A DNA stretch of 12,448 bases. It comes from Flavobacteriales bacterium UBA4011. GTDB lineage: Bacteria; Bacteroidota; Bacteroidia; Flavobacteriales_D; Crocinitomicaceae. Where the stretch lies: the NCBI GenBank assembly GCA_002384725.1, contig DGBF01000146.1, positions 3,369 through 15,816 of the forward strand. The letters run 5' to 3'. The translations under genes and the position numbers were made by a program. Of the stretch, positions 1-6,764 are shown in pieces; position 1 is the first letter of the stretch; each line of letters starts with the position of its first letter. The notes below the pieces were generated by a model, which was not told the DNA's origin, ran no database searches, and was given only the letters and a program-made list of their open reading frames with translations.

Positions 1-18
1 TCCTTCGGTAAGTACATT

Positions 19-489
19 CTATTTTACTCGTTTGTAGTTGAAATCCATTCGAATTTTCTCTCCCTGATTCGTGCCAGAAATGTACGCATTTAATTCCTTA
101 TCATTTTTGAGGTCATAGGTGATCAATTGCGGAAAATCATGCTTGAGATTTTCGAAAACTAGGCGATTGCCAGAATGTTCTTTTAGGGTGAATTTAACTT
201 CCAACCCTTCGTTTTGATCTTTTACTGAGGTACAGAATACAAATTTCCCATCTTTCAATTGGATGTTCATTTCTTCCGTCATAAACGATTGACCGTCGCG
301 AAGTAGTGATGTGTTTCCTACCCATATGGTATCGCCCTGTAATTCCCACTTTTCGGATATTGTTTCACCGTGAAAAATAGTCGTCCATTCGCCATTCAAC
401 CGTTGCAATTCATGAATCTTATCCTTCTTTGCAGAGCATGAAATCAGGATACTTGAGAAAAGAACTAGTCGAAAAATATTTGTCATCAT
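19..489 (-). CDS. DUF6265-like small lipoprotein
   Basis: A 156-residue secreted lipoprotein of unknown function. The N-terminus is a short hydrophobic signal ending in a lipobox (L-I-S-C, lipidated Cys18). The mature part has the pattern I associate with DUF6265: L-N-G-E-W at 31-35, E-K-W at 46-48, and the diagnostic FENLKHDFP at 112-120 followed by an I-T-Y strand and an A-Y-I-S-G strand. This suggests a small lipocalin-like beta barrel; the fold is inferred from the family. Two adjacent Met codons could start translation, and either keeps the signal peptide. The start lies 2 bases beyond the stop of the ABC exporter upstream, so the two are probably co-transcribed and translationally coupled. 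The ligand is unknown. The gene is complete, and no terminator is visible in the 18 bases after it. Confidence 0.85.
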   Translation of the reverse strand: MMTNIFRLVLFSSILISCSAKKDKIHELQRLNGEWTTIFHGETISEKWELQGDTIWVGNTSLLRDGQSFMTEEMNIQLKDGKFVFCTSVKDQNEGLEVKFTLKEHSGNRLVFENLKHDFPQLITYDLKNDKELNAYISGTNQGEKIRMDFNYKRVK

Positions 490-491
490 TA

Positions 492-2309
492 TTAGTTTTC
501 CATGCCCTGCAAACCAACTAGGTTAGCGTACGTACCGGTTTTCTGCATCAATTCTTCATGGGTCCCCATTTCCTCTATTGTTCCATCACTTAATACAAGA
601 ATTTTGTCCGCTTTTTTAATTGTCGACAAACGATGCGCGATAACAAAGGAAGTTCTTCCTTTCATTAATTCGTTCAAAGCATCCTGCACCAATTTTTCAC
701 TTTCAGAATCCAATGCAGATGTAGCTTCATCTAAAATAAGAATTTTCGGATCTTTCAAAATCGCTCGAGCAATGGCAATGCGTTGTTTTTGGCCACCCGA
801 CAATTGAATTCCACGGTCACCAACTTCAGTTAAATATCCGTCTGGAAATTTATCGATGAACTCAGTTGCATTTGCTTTTTGAGCAGCCAATTTGATTTCT
901 TCGTCGGTCGCACCTGGTTTTCCAAAGGCAATATTTTCTTGAATACTTCCTGCGAAAAGAATTACTTCTTGCGGAACTACGGCAATTTGTTCCCGCAAAT
1001 GACTCAATTCAATGTCTTTGGATGAAATACCGTCGAAGCTAATTGTTCCTTTCTCGTTTTCGTAATAATGAAGTAGGAGAGAAGCAATGGTCGATTTTCC
1101 GGCTCCAGACGGTCCAACGATTGCTATTGTTTCGTTCTTTAGGGCATTAAAGGAAACGTTGCTAAGAACGTTGATGTCTGGTCTTTGCGGATAATTGAAA
1201 GCGACATTGTCAAAACTCACATTTCCGTCGAACACAGGTTTTTGCTTACCATTGTACAATTCGTTTTCGTCTTTTTCACCGATAATATTCATTAAGTTTT
1301 CTGTGGCTCCAATCGATTTTTGAATAGAAGCATATAAGTCTGGGATACTTCCAACGGACATTCCCATAAATACGGTGAACATTACAAAAGAGAAGAAGTC
1401 ACCCGAATTTAAATCTGGATTTGCGCCCTGCGTCATTTTCAAACCTTGCCAAATAATAAAAACAATTGCGCCGAACATGCAAAAGATGATGAATGAAACA
1501 AACGCCCCACGCCAAAGCCCACTTTTTACATTTAGTTGACGAATTTGGTCGATTGATTTCTTGTAGCGATTTAAGGTGAAAATTTCGTTCGTAAAGGATT
1601 TTACGTTTGAAATTCCCATCAAAGCTTCTTCAATAATGGTGTTCGATTCTGCCGTATAATCTTGTGCTTGTTTGGATAGTTTTCGAATGAATCGCCCAAA
1701 TACTACTGCAAAAACAGCCATAACGGGTACTGTTGCCAACATGATTAAGGCCAATTTCCAAGAAGTGAAGAAGATGAAGAAGATTGAACCGATAATTATG
1801 ATAATTTGACGAAAGAATTCAGCGATTGTTGTTCGAAGTGTTTCTTGTATTTGCGTGATATCGGATGAAATTCGACTGGTCAATTCTCCGACCTTGTTCT
1901 GGTTGAAGAAATCCATCGGCATGTAAATCAATTTTGAAAAAGCGTCTCGACGTAAATCGCGCAGAGCATTTTCAGTCACATTCGTAAAGATTACCACTCG
2001 GAAAAATGAAAAAATAGATTGAGCAATAAATAGGAACAACAGGGCAAGTGCAACTGAATTGATATTGTCAAGAGAAATGAGCTTCACAGCGCTCGACATA
2101 TCGGATACTTCACCACTTTTCCCCAAAAGTTGGCCCATTAAATAGGGAAATAACAATCCTGCTGACGAAGAAAGGATTAAAAATATCCACCCAACTATAA
2201 AAATTCCTCGATAAGGTTTCAGATAGGAGAAGATGCCCTTTGCCTTGGTTATGCTATCTTTTGAGAGTTTTTGTTTTGTTTTTTCTTTGTTCTTTTTTGG
2301 ACGAAGCAT
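492..2309 (-). CDS. ABC exporter, fused permease and ATPase (MsbA/LmrA type)
   Basis: A 605-residue half-transporter expected to act as a homodimer in the inner membrane, exporting a lipid or hydrophobic compound using ATP. The N-terminal half has six hydrophobic segments (about 35-57, 83-108, 165-183, 186-206, 268-290 and 303-325), matching the type-1 exporter membrane domain. The C-terminal ATPase is complete: Walker A GPSGAGKS at 399-406, signature LSGGQ at 503-507, Walker B ending in D527-E528, and switch His559. All catalytic residues are present. Members of this family are often labelled lipid A flippase (MsbA), but the sequence does not distinguish that from multidrug export. The ATG at 2309 is the first plausible start, and a promoter-like box lies just upstream. 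It heads a two-gene unit with the DUF6265-like lipoprotein, diverging from rpmH. Confidence 0.95.
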   Translation of the reverse strand: MLRPKKNKEKTKQKLSKDSITKAKGIFSYLKPYRGIFIVGWIFLILSSSAGLLFPYLMGQLLGKSGEVSDMSSAVKLISLDNINSVALALLFLFIAQSIFSFFRVVIFTNVTENALRDLRRDAFSKLIYMPMDFFNQNKVGELTSRISSDITQIQETLRTTIAEFFRQIIIIIGSIFFIFFTSWKLALIMLATVPVMAVFAVVFGRFIRKLSKQAQDYTAESNTIIEEALMGISNVKSFTNEIFTLNRYKKSIDQIRQLNVKSGLWRGAFVSFIIFCMFGAIVFIIWQGLKMTQGANPDLNSGDFFSFVMFTVFMGMSVGSIPDLYASIQKSIGATENLMNIIGEKDENELYNGKQKPVFDGNVSFDNVAFNYPQRPDINVLSNVSFNALKNETIAIVGPSGAGKSTIASLLLHYYENEKGTISFDGISSKDIELSHLREQIAVVPQEVILFAGSIQENIAFGKPGATDEEIKLAAQKANATEFIDKFPDGYLTEVGDRGIQLSGGQKQRIAIARAILKDPKILILDEATSALDSESEKLVQDALNELMKGRTSFVIAHRLSTIKKADKILVLSDGTIEEMGTHEELMQKTGTYANLVGLQGMEN

Positions 2310-2325
2310 TTACCTTACTTTTGTA

Positions 2326-2333
2326 CAAATTTA
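2326..2333 (-). promoter_or_regulatory. Candidate -7 box for the ABC exporter operon
   Basis: On the minus strand this reads TAAATTTG, an exact match to the Bacteroidota -7 consensus TAnnTTTG, 16 bases before the exporter ATG. No TTG lies at the usual spacing upstream; the nearest is about 29 bases away, in the left arm of the inverted repeat. The promoter call therefore rests on one element only. Confidence 0.45.
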
Positions 2334-2354
2334 CATGGAATGTAGAGACTGACT

Positions 2355-2402
2355 TTAATTTTCAAGTTTTTTCTTAAACTCTTTGTATTTCTTGAAAATT
2401 AA
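2355..2402. repeat. Perfect 12-bp inverted repeat in divergent promoter region
   Basis: TTAATTTTCAAG at 2355-2366 is the exact reverse complement of CTTGAAAATTAA at 2391-2402, with a 24-base spacer. The right arm lies between the -33 and -7 elements of the rpmH promoter, ending one base before the -7 box. The left arm lies upstream of the exporter's -7 box. The placement suggests an operator or a hairpin acting on one or both divergent genes; this is inference. AT-rich context raises the chance of coincidence, but 12 of 12 is unusual at this spacing. Confidence 0.55.
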
Positions 2403-2411
2403 GTATCTTTG
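2382..2411 (+). promoter_or_regulatory. rpmH promoter (Bacteroidota type)
   Basis: TTTG at 2382-2385, an 18-base spacer, then TATCTTTG at 2404-2411. Both elements match the TTTG / TAnnTTTG consensus of Bacteroidota primary sigma factors. Transcription would start near 2415, leaving a leader of about 35 bases before the rpmH ATG at 2451. Confidence 0.8.
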
Positions 2412-2450
2412 CATTCCGAAATTTAGACAACAGAATAAAGAATATATATC

Positions 2451-2612
2451 ATGAGTAAGAGAACGTTTCAACCATCAGTAAGAAAAAGAAGAAACAAACA
2501 CGGATTCCGTAGCAGAATGGCTACAAAAAATGGTCGTCGTGTTTTGGCCTCTCGTCGTCGTAAAGGCAGAAAGAAATTGAGTGTTTCTGACGAAGGTATG
2601 CACAAACGTTAA
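2451..2612 (+). CDS. rpmH: 50S ribosomal protein L34
   Basis: A 53-residue, very basic protein of the large ribosomal subunit. The start MSKRTFQPS, the following [10 protein letters not shown] block and the C-terminal K-G-R-K-K-L segment are the universal L34 pattern, and the length is normal for Bacteroidota. It is too short for ordinary ORF length cut-offs and is easily missed. The start is unambiguous because the conserved N-terminus begins at this ATG. It stands alone between its own promoter and a terminator. The rnpA/dnaA neighbourhood seen in many other phyla is absent here, which is usual for this phylum. Confidence 0.98.
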   Translation: MSKRTFQPSVRKRRNKHGFRSRMATKNGRRVLASRRRKGRKKLSVSDEGMHKR

Positions 2613-2633
2613 TCTTCTTACTCTAACGAGTTT

Positions 2634-2665
2634 AAGCCGTTTCATTTATTTGGAACGGCTTTTTT
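2634..2665 (+). terminator. Rho-independent terminator after rpmH
   Basis: AAGCCGTT (2634-2641) pairs perfectly with AACGGCTT (2654-2661). The stem can be extended by one wobble and one G-C pair, and it is followed by a run of six T at 2660-2665. It begins 22 bases after the rpmH stop. Confidence 0.9.
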
Positions 2666-2668
2666 CAT

Positions 2669-2728
2669 GTTTCGATGCCAAGGTCGTTGATTGAGCGGAG
2701 TCGAAAGCAACTGTTAGGGTATCGAAAC
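2669..2728. repeat. Nested palindromic repeat element (REP/MITE-like)
   Basis: Outer arms GTTTCGATGCC (2669-2679) and GGTATCGAAAC (2718-2728) are complementary at 10 of 11 positions, the exception being a G-T pair. Inside lies a second imperfect hairpin, GTTG (2686-2689) with CAAC (2708-2711), around a core containing GAGCGGAGTCGAA. The block is more GC-rich than its flanks. From memory, cores like TTCGACTCCGCTCA are dispersed in many copies in related genomes; this window holds only one copy, so repetitiveness is inferred. Confidence 0.6.
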
Positions 2729-2786
2729 CCACTATAAAATACAAATAACAAAATTAATATCCTATAGCTAAATCAAATTTAATCGC

Positions 2787-2818
2787 TTGGAAATAAAACA
2801 TCTATTTACCTAACTTAG
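2787..2818 (+). promoter_or_regulatory. Weak candidate promoter for the ORF6N-comM pair
   Basis: TTG at 2787-2789, a 21-base spacer, then TAACTTAG at 2811-2818, one mismatch from TAnnTTTG. It lies 29 bases before the ORF6N ATG. Nothing better is visible after the repeat element, but a match of this quality could arise by chance. Confidence 0.3.
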
Positions 2819-2847
2819 GGTAACGACAAACCAAAAGTTAGAATTGA

Positions 2848-3381
2848 ATGCTAGATAAATACCTTTTACCAGAACAAGAAATTGTGGGAAGAATTCATGT
2901 TCTCCGAAATCAAAAAGTAATGCTCGATTTTGATTTAGCCTTACTTTATGAAATTCCAACGAAACGGATTAATGAACAGGTAAAGCGGAACATAGATCGT
3001 TTTCCCGATGATTTTATGTTTCAACTTTCTCAAAATGAATGGGATCAATTGCGGTCGCAAATTGCGACCGCAAATTTTGAAATGCGAAGGAAACCTCCCT
3101 ATGCGTTCACAGAACATGGTGTACTTATGCTTTCGAGCGTGTTGAACAACCCAAAAGCCATTAAAGTTAATATTCAATTGGTAAGAATCTTCACCAAAAT
3201 GAGAGACTTATTATTGAGTCAAACCAATATTGTCGATCAAATAGAAAAACTGACTGAAAGAATGGATCACCAAGATGATAAACTAGATGGAGCTGTTCGT
3301 TATCTCAAGCGCTTTGTGAACGAGCAGAAAACGGAAAGAACCAAAGTAGGATATAAAAACGAAATCAATACACCATGTTAG
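2848..3381 (+). CDS. ORF6N domain protein (phage-type DNA-binding regulator)
   Basis: A 177-residue protein with an N-terminal ORF6N domain, a KilA-N-related module first noted in phage antirepressor-like proteins and presumed to bind DNA. Visible family features are N-Q-K-V-M-L-D-F-D-L-A near 26-36, the N-E-Q-V-K-R-N block near 42-48, R-F-P-D-D-F-M-F-Q-L near 51-60, and P-P-Y-A-F-T-E-H-G followed by a M-L-S-S-V-L helix near 83-98. The C-terminal third is charged and heptad-like (I-E-K-L-T-E-R-M onward), probably a coiled coil for oligomerisation. Length is normal and the frame is intact. Its last codons overlap the ATG of the ComM-family gene by 7 bases, so the two are co-translated. A 25-base palindrome lies in the middle of the coding sequence. 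No phage genes surround it, so it looks like a domesticated or stray mobile-element gene. Its target is unknown. Confidence 0.9.
   Translation: MLDKYLLPEQEIVGRIHVLRNQKVMLDFDLALLYEIPTKRINEQVKRNIDRFPDDFMFQLSQNEWDQLRSQIATANFEMRRKPPYAFTEHGVLMLSSVLNNPKAIKVNIQLVRIFTKMRDLLLSQTNIVDQIEKLTERMDHQDDKLDGAVRYLKRFVNEQKTERTKVGYKNEINTPC
3049..3076. repeat. 25-base palindrome that is also a 13-base tandem repeat
   Basis: TTGCGGTCGCAA (3049-3060), one central A, then TTGCGACCGCAA (3062-3073) form a perfect odd-centred inverted repeat. The same DNA is a direct repeat of GCGGTCGCAAATT (3051-3063) and GCGACCGCAAATT (3064-3076), with two adjacent mismatches. It encodes LRSQIATANF in the ORF6N domain and is clearly more GC-rich than the surrounding gene. 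Confidence 0.85.
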
Positions 3382-4913
3382 TTAAAACATTTGGAAGCGC
3401 TGTTTTCGGAATAGACGCCACTACAATTACAATAGAAGTAAACCTCGCCATCGGAGTCAATTTTATACTCGTAGGATTACCCGATAATGCCGTTAAAGAG
3501 AGTCACCAGCGTATCAAAGCAGCTTTAAAGAACAACGGATATAAATTTCCGGGTAACGAAATAACAGTAAATATGGCGCCTGCCGATATTCGAAAAGAGG
3601 GTTCGACCTTTGATCTGCCCATTGCTATTGGTGTTATGGCAGTGAGTGAACAAATCATTGCCGATCGTCTGGGTCAGTTTATCATTCTTGGCGAATTGTC
3701 GCTAGATGGTACCTTAAAGCCCATGAAAGGAATACTTCCTATTGCTCTACAAGCCAAAAAGGAAGGATTCAAAGGAATTATTCTTCCAAAGGAAAATGCG
3801 ATTGAGGCAGCGATAGTTGATGGATTAGATATTTATGGAATGAAATCATTAAAAGAAGTTGTCGATTTTTTCAATTACGATTCAGATGTCGAACCGATTA
3901 AAATTGATATTCTCACAGCCTTCGAAAACCAACTCAACGAAAATGATGTCGATTTTAGAGATGTGAAAGGTCAAACGAATATTAAACGCGCCTTTGAGAT
4001 TGCCGCCTCTGGTGGACACAATGTGATTCTCATCGGTCCACCTGGAGCGGGAAAATCGATGCTCGCTAAACGATTACCAACTATTTTGCCTCCTATGTCA
4101 ATTGAAGAATCTCTTGAGACGACAAAAATCCACTCTGTGGCTGGGAAGATTGCCAAAGAAGCAGGATTGGTCACCCAACGTCCGTTTCGAAAACCGCATC
4201 ACACCATTTCAGATGTTGCGCTTGTTGGTGGAGGTGGGTACCCGCAACCGGGCGAAATTTCATTGGCGCACAACGGCGTGTTATTCTTGGACGAATTACC
4301 TGAATATAAAAGAACTGTTCTGGAAGTTATGAGGCAGCCACTTGAGGATAGAATGGTGACAATTTCTCGAGCAAAATTCACGGTTGATTATCCAGCCGGT
4401 TTTATGTTGATTGCTGCGATGAATCCATGCCCGTGTGGTTATTACAACCATCCAGAAAAAGACTGTATGTGCGGACCAGGAATCGTGCACAAGTATCTCA
4501 ACCGTATTTCAGGACCTCTCCTTGACCGAATTGATTTGCATGTAGAAGTAACTCCTGTATCTTTTGATGAACTCGCCAACCATCAACCAAAAGAGGGCAG
4601 TAAAGAAATTCGAGCAAGAGTGGTGCAAACTCGTCTGCGTCAAGAAAAACGTTTTGTCAATCGGGAGGGTATTTATTGCAATGCCCAAATGGAAAGTTCA
4701 GATATTCGGAGCTTTTGTCATATCGATGAAGCGGGAAGCAATATTCTCAAAACAGCGATGGATAGATTGGGATTGTCTGCTAGGGCGTATGATAGAATAT
4801 TAAAAGTTTCGCGAACAATTGCTGACTTAGAAGGTTCGGAGAATATTGAAACACAGCATTTGGCAGAGGCAATTAATTTTCGGAGTTTGGATAGAGAAGG
4901 GTGGGCTGGGTAG
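3375..4913 (+). CDS. comM: ComM/YifB-family Mg-chelatase-like AAA+ ATPase
   Basis: A 512-residue cytoplasmic ATPase. The family member ComM is a hexameric helicase that promotes branch migration during natural transformation; related YifB proteins have less certain roles. The N-terminal ChlI/Lon-like domain starts with the canonical M-L-V-K-T-F-G-S-A. The AAA+ core has Walker A GPPGAGKS at 221-228 and Walker B ending in D306-E307. A four-cysteine cluster follows (C352, C354, C364, C366), typical of the family and possibly metal binding, and the C-terminal domain ends with the common S-L-D-R tail. Length and motifs are those of an intact protein. The start is fixed by the conserved N-terminus and overlaps the end of the ORF6N gene by 7 bases, so its translation probably depends on that gene. 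No other competence gene lies in the window. Confidence 0.95.
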   Translation: MLVKTFGSAVFGIDATTITIEVNLAIGVNFILVGLPDNAVKESHQRIKAALKNNGYKFPGNEITVNMAPADIRKEGSTFDLPIAIGVMAVSEQIIADRLGQFIILGELSLDGTLKPMKGILPIALQAKKEGFKGIILPKENAIEAAIVDGLDIYGMKSLKEVVDFFNYDSDVEPIKIDILTAFENQLNENDVDFRDVKGQTNIKRAFEIAASGGHNVILIGPPGAGKSMLAKRLPTILPPMSIEESLETTKIHSVAGKIAKEAGLVTQRPFRKPHHTISDVALVGGGGYPQPGEISLAHNGVLFLDELPEYKRTVLEVMRQPLEDRMVTISRAKFTVDYPAGFMLIAAMNPCPCGYYNHPEKDCMCGPGIVHKYLNRISGPLLDRIDLHVEVTPVSFDELANHQPKEGSKEIRARVVQTRLRQEKRFVNREGIYCNAQMESSDIRSFCHIDEAGSNILKTAMDRLGLSARAYDRILKVSRTIADLEGSENIETQHLAEAINFRSLDREGWAG

Positions 4914-4924
4914 CGATTGAATTT

Positions 4925-5062
4925 ATGAAAACAATATCTATTATAAGTTTAATTCTTTGGATTCTTTTAATTCTTTTTTTAAGGTTCGTCCCACTGGAAT
5001 TTCAAATTCATTCAAATAAAAACTTTAGGCTGACGTTTTACAAGTTGTTGAATAAACTTTAG
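4925..5062 (+). CDS. Possible 45-residue single-pass membrane peptide
   Basis: A short reading frame beginning 11 bases after the comM stop. It encodes MKTISIISLILWILLILFL, one strong transmembrane segment, followed by a basic and aromatic tail of about 26 residues. Its stop (5060-5062) overlaps the stop of the convergent ATPase gene (5061-5059), so the two transcripts meet tail to tail. I recognise no family. The composition is credible for a membrane peptide, but AT-rich DNA yields such frames by chance and no clear ribosome binding site is seen. It could instead be a remnant. Confidence 0.35.
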   Translation: MKTISIISLILWILLILFLRFVPLEFQIHSNKNFRLTFYKLLNKL

Positions 5063-5766
5063 TCTTGAAAACAGATATTTAGAAGAAAGTTCAAATCCAA
5101 CCTGGCTGAATTGATCGATACTTGATTATTCTCCTTCGCGATACAAATCTTCACATCGGAAAACTCTAGCACCATCTCCAAATCATGACTCGAATAAAAA
5201 ACACATTTATTCTCCTCTCTAGCAATTTTCATCAGCATTTCTAGTACCTTTTTCTTGTTGGAATAATCCAAAAAGGCGGTTGGTTCATCCAAAAAAATGT
5301 ACTTCGTTTCTTGTGCCAAGACTTTTGCAATGGCCAACATTTGTCGCTCACCATCGCTTAATTCTTCGGTGAATTTATCGGCCAAATGTTCAATTTCCAT
5401 CGTTGCAAAACTCTGGTCTACAATGGCTTCATCTATTGCAGAAAGTCGTCCGAAAGCGTTGGTGTAGGGAGAACGTCCTAGTGCAACATATTCTTTTGCT
5501 CGCATATAAGAAACACCAGCAAACCGACTGTTCACGAATCCAAACAATTTCGACTTATCCAAAGACAGCAAAGTCGTAAGATCCTTTTCATTAAAGGTCA
5601 TCTGTCCAGAAAGCGAAGGAATTTGACCAATCAAAGTTTTCATCAAAGTCGTTTTCCCACGACCATTCGCACCGATAAGAGAATATACTTTTCCAGGTTC
5701 CAAGTTCAATTCCTCAATTTCGAGCAAAGTCTTGATGTAACCGATATGTAGGTTCTTTATTCTCAT
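5059..5766 (-). CDS. ABC importer ATPase, FecE/BtuD family
   Basis: A 235-residue cytoplasmic ATPase that powers uptake of an iron chelate, haem or cobalamin-type ligand through the adjacent permease. Walker A is GANGRGKT at 32-39. The signature is LSDGE near 137-141, a variant of LSGGQ with Asp in the second-Gly position, and still followed by R-Q. Walker B ends in F-L-D-E-P near 158-162, and the switch His is in S-S-H-D near 193-196. All catalytic residues are present. The start ATG overlaps the permease stop in an ATGA arrangement (5763-5766), which fixes it. Last gene of the importer operon, with no clear terminator after it. At 235 residues it is slightly shorter than typical FecE/BtuD proteins. 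Substrate is not decided by this subunit. Confidence 0.93.
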   Translation of the reverse strand: MRIKNLHIGYIKTLLEIEELNLEPGKVYSLIGANGRGKTTLMKTLIGQIPSLSGQMTFNEKDLTTLLSLDKSKLFGFVNSRFAGVSYMRAKEYVALGRSPYTNAFGRLSAIDEAIVDQSFATMEIEHLADKFTEELSDGERQMLAIAKVLAQETKYIFLDEPTAFLDYSNKKKVLEMLMKIAREENKCVFYSSHDLEMVLEFSDVKICIAKENNQVSINSARLDLNFLLNICFQD

Positions 5767-6764
5767 TGCGCCAGTCGTTTTACAATGAAATAAATCACCA
5801 TTGGTGCTCCTATTAAGGAAGTAACCGCATTAATTGGTAGCGGAATCCAGGGTGCGGTGAGTTGAACAATAATGTCACAAAGAACCAAAAATAGGGCACC
5901 TATAATGAGCGATGCGGGAAGAAGAATGCGATGATCTTGTGTTTTGAAAATGATTTTCACCAAGTTGGGAACCGCTAAGCCAATGAAGGCAATTGGTCCA
6001 CAATAGGCTGTAATCAATCCGGTCAAAAGTGCAGTAAAAACGATGATTAATAAGCGAATTTTACGAATAGAAATCCCAAGTAATTCAGCTTCCGTTTCTC
6101 CCAAAACAAATGCATTCAAGGGTTTGATAATGAAAAATGAACCAAGCATTCCGAATAGAAATAATACCGAAATAAAGGGCAATTGACCCGATTCGACTTC
6201 TTGCAAGGAGCCCATAATCCACATCGTGAACATTTTAAGGGAATTCGCTTCTGACAGGTATTGGATAACTGAAACCAAAGCGCTTGAGAAACTGCCGAGC
6301 ATCAATCCTATTAATAAAAGTGAGACGCCTTGTTTAACTTTGAATGAAATAGCGAGTATGATTAACCCAAAAATAAACGCACCAATCAAAGCACTTGAAA
6401 CTAAACCAAAATCACTTTGAAAAATGGAAATTCCCGTCATGAGAGAAATGGCGACAAACAAACTCGAGCCTGAGTTGATTCCCAAAATATACGGTCCAGC
6501 CAAAGGATTGTTGAATAAAGTCTGCATCATCAATCCACAAACGGATAGGGCAGAGCCCGCCAAGCAGGCCATTATAAAACGAGGAAATCGAAATTCGCGC
6601 ACGATGATGTGTTCCGTGTTAGACGAATCAAAAAAGAACCAAGCATCGCTAAAAATTGACCAAGAAATGGAAATTTCTCCTGCTGCAAAATGGCAAACGA
6701 AGGCAATTGGTAAAATTACCAACAAGAGTAGGAGCAAAAATTTATTTTGTTTCTGACGTGTCAT
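5763..6764 (-). CDS. ABC importer permease, FecCD/BtuC family
   Basis: A 333-residue inner-membrane permease, mostly hydrophobic along its length with about ten membrane segments, as expected for the FecCD family. Family motifs are present: M-Q-T-L-F-N-N-P-L-A-G-P near 80-90, the L-G-E-T-E-A-E-L-L-G-I segment that precedes the ATPase contact, G-P-I-A-F-I-G-L-A-V-P near 255-265, and D-H-R-I-L-L-P downstream. The frame is open 36 codons further upstream to 6872, but the start at 6764 is preferred: its ATG overlaps the stop of the binding-protein gene as ATGA, gives the family length, and places a short basic N-terminus before the first helix. Works with the flanking binding lipoprotein and ATPase. 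Confidence 0.93.
   Translation of the reverse strand: MTRQKQNKFLLLLLLVILPIAFVCHFAAGEISISWSIFSDAWFFFDSSNTEHIIVREFRFPRFIMACLAGSALSVCGLMMQTLFNNPLAGPYILGINSGSSLFVAISLMTGISIFQSDFGLVSSALIGAFIFGLIILAISFKVKQGVSLLLIGLMLGSFSSALVSVIQYLSEANSLKMFTMWIMGSLQEVESGQLPFISVLFLFGMLGSFFIIKPLNAFVLGETEAELLGISIRKIRLLIIVFTALLTGLITAYCGPIAFIGLAVPNLVKIIFKTQDHRILLPASLIIGALFLVLCDIIVQLTAPWIPLPINAVTSLIGAPMVIYFIVKRLAQ

Noticed and set aside
502..807. A 101-codon plus-strand open frame antisense to the ABC exporter
   Set aside because: It lies wholly opposite the conserved ATPase domain, and its translation has no recognisable pattern; it is a shadow of the real gene.
5023..5062. Direct repeat AAACTTTAG near 5023-5031 and 5054-5062
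   Set aside because: Nine AT-rich bases repeated once at a gene end is within chance expectation, and no hairpin or terminator is formed.
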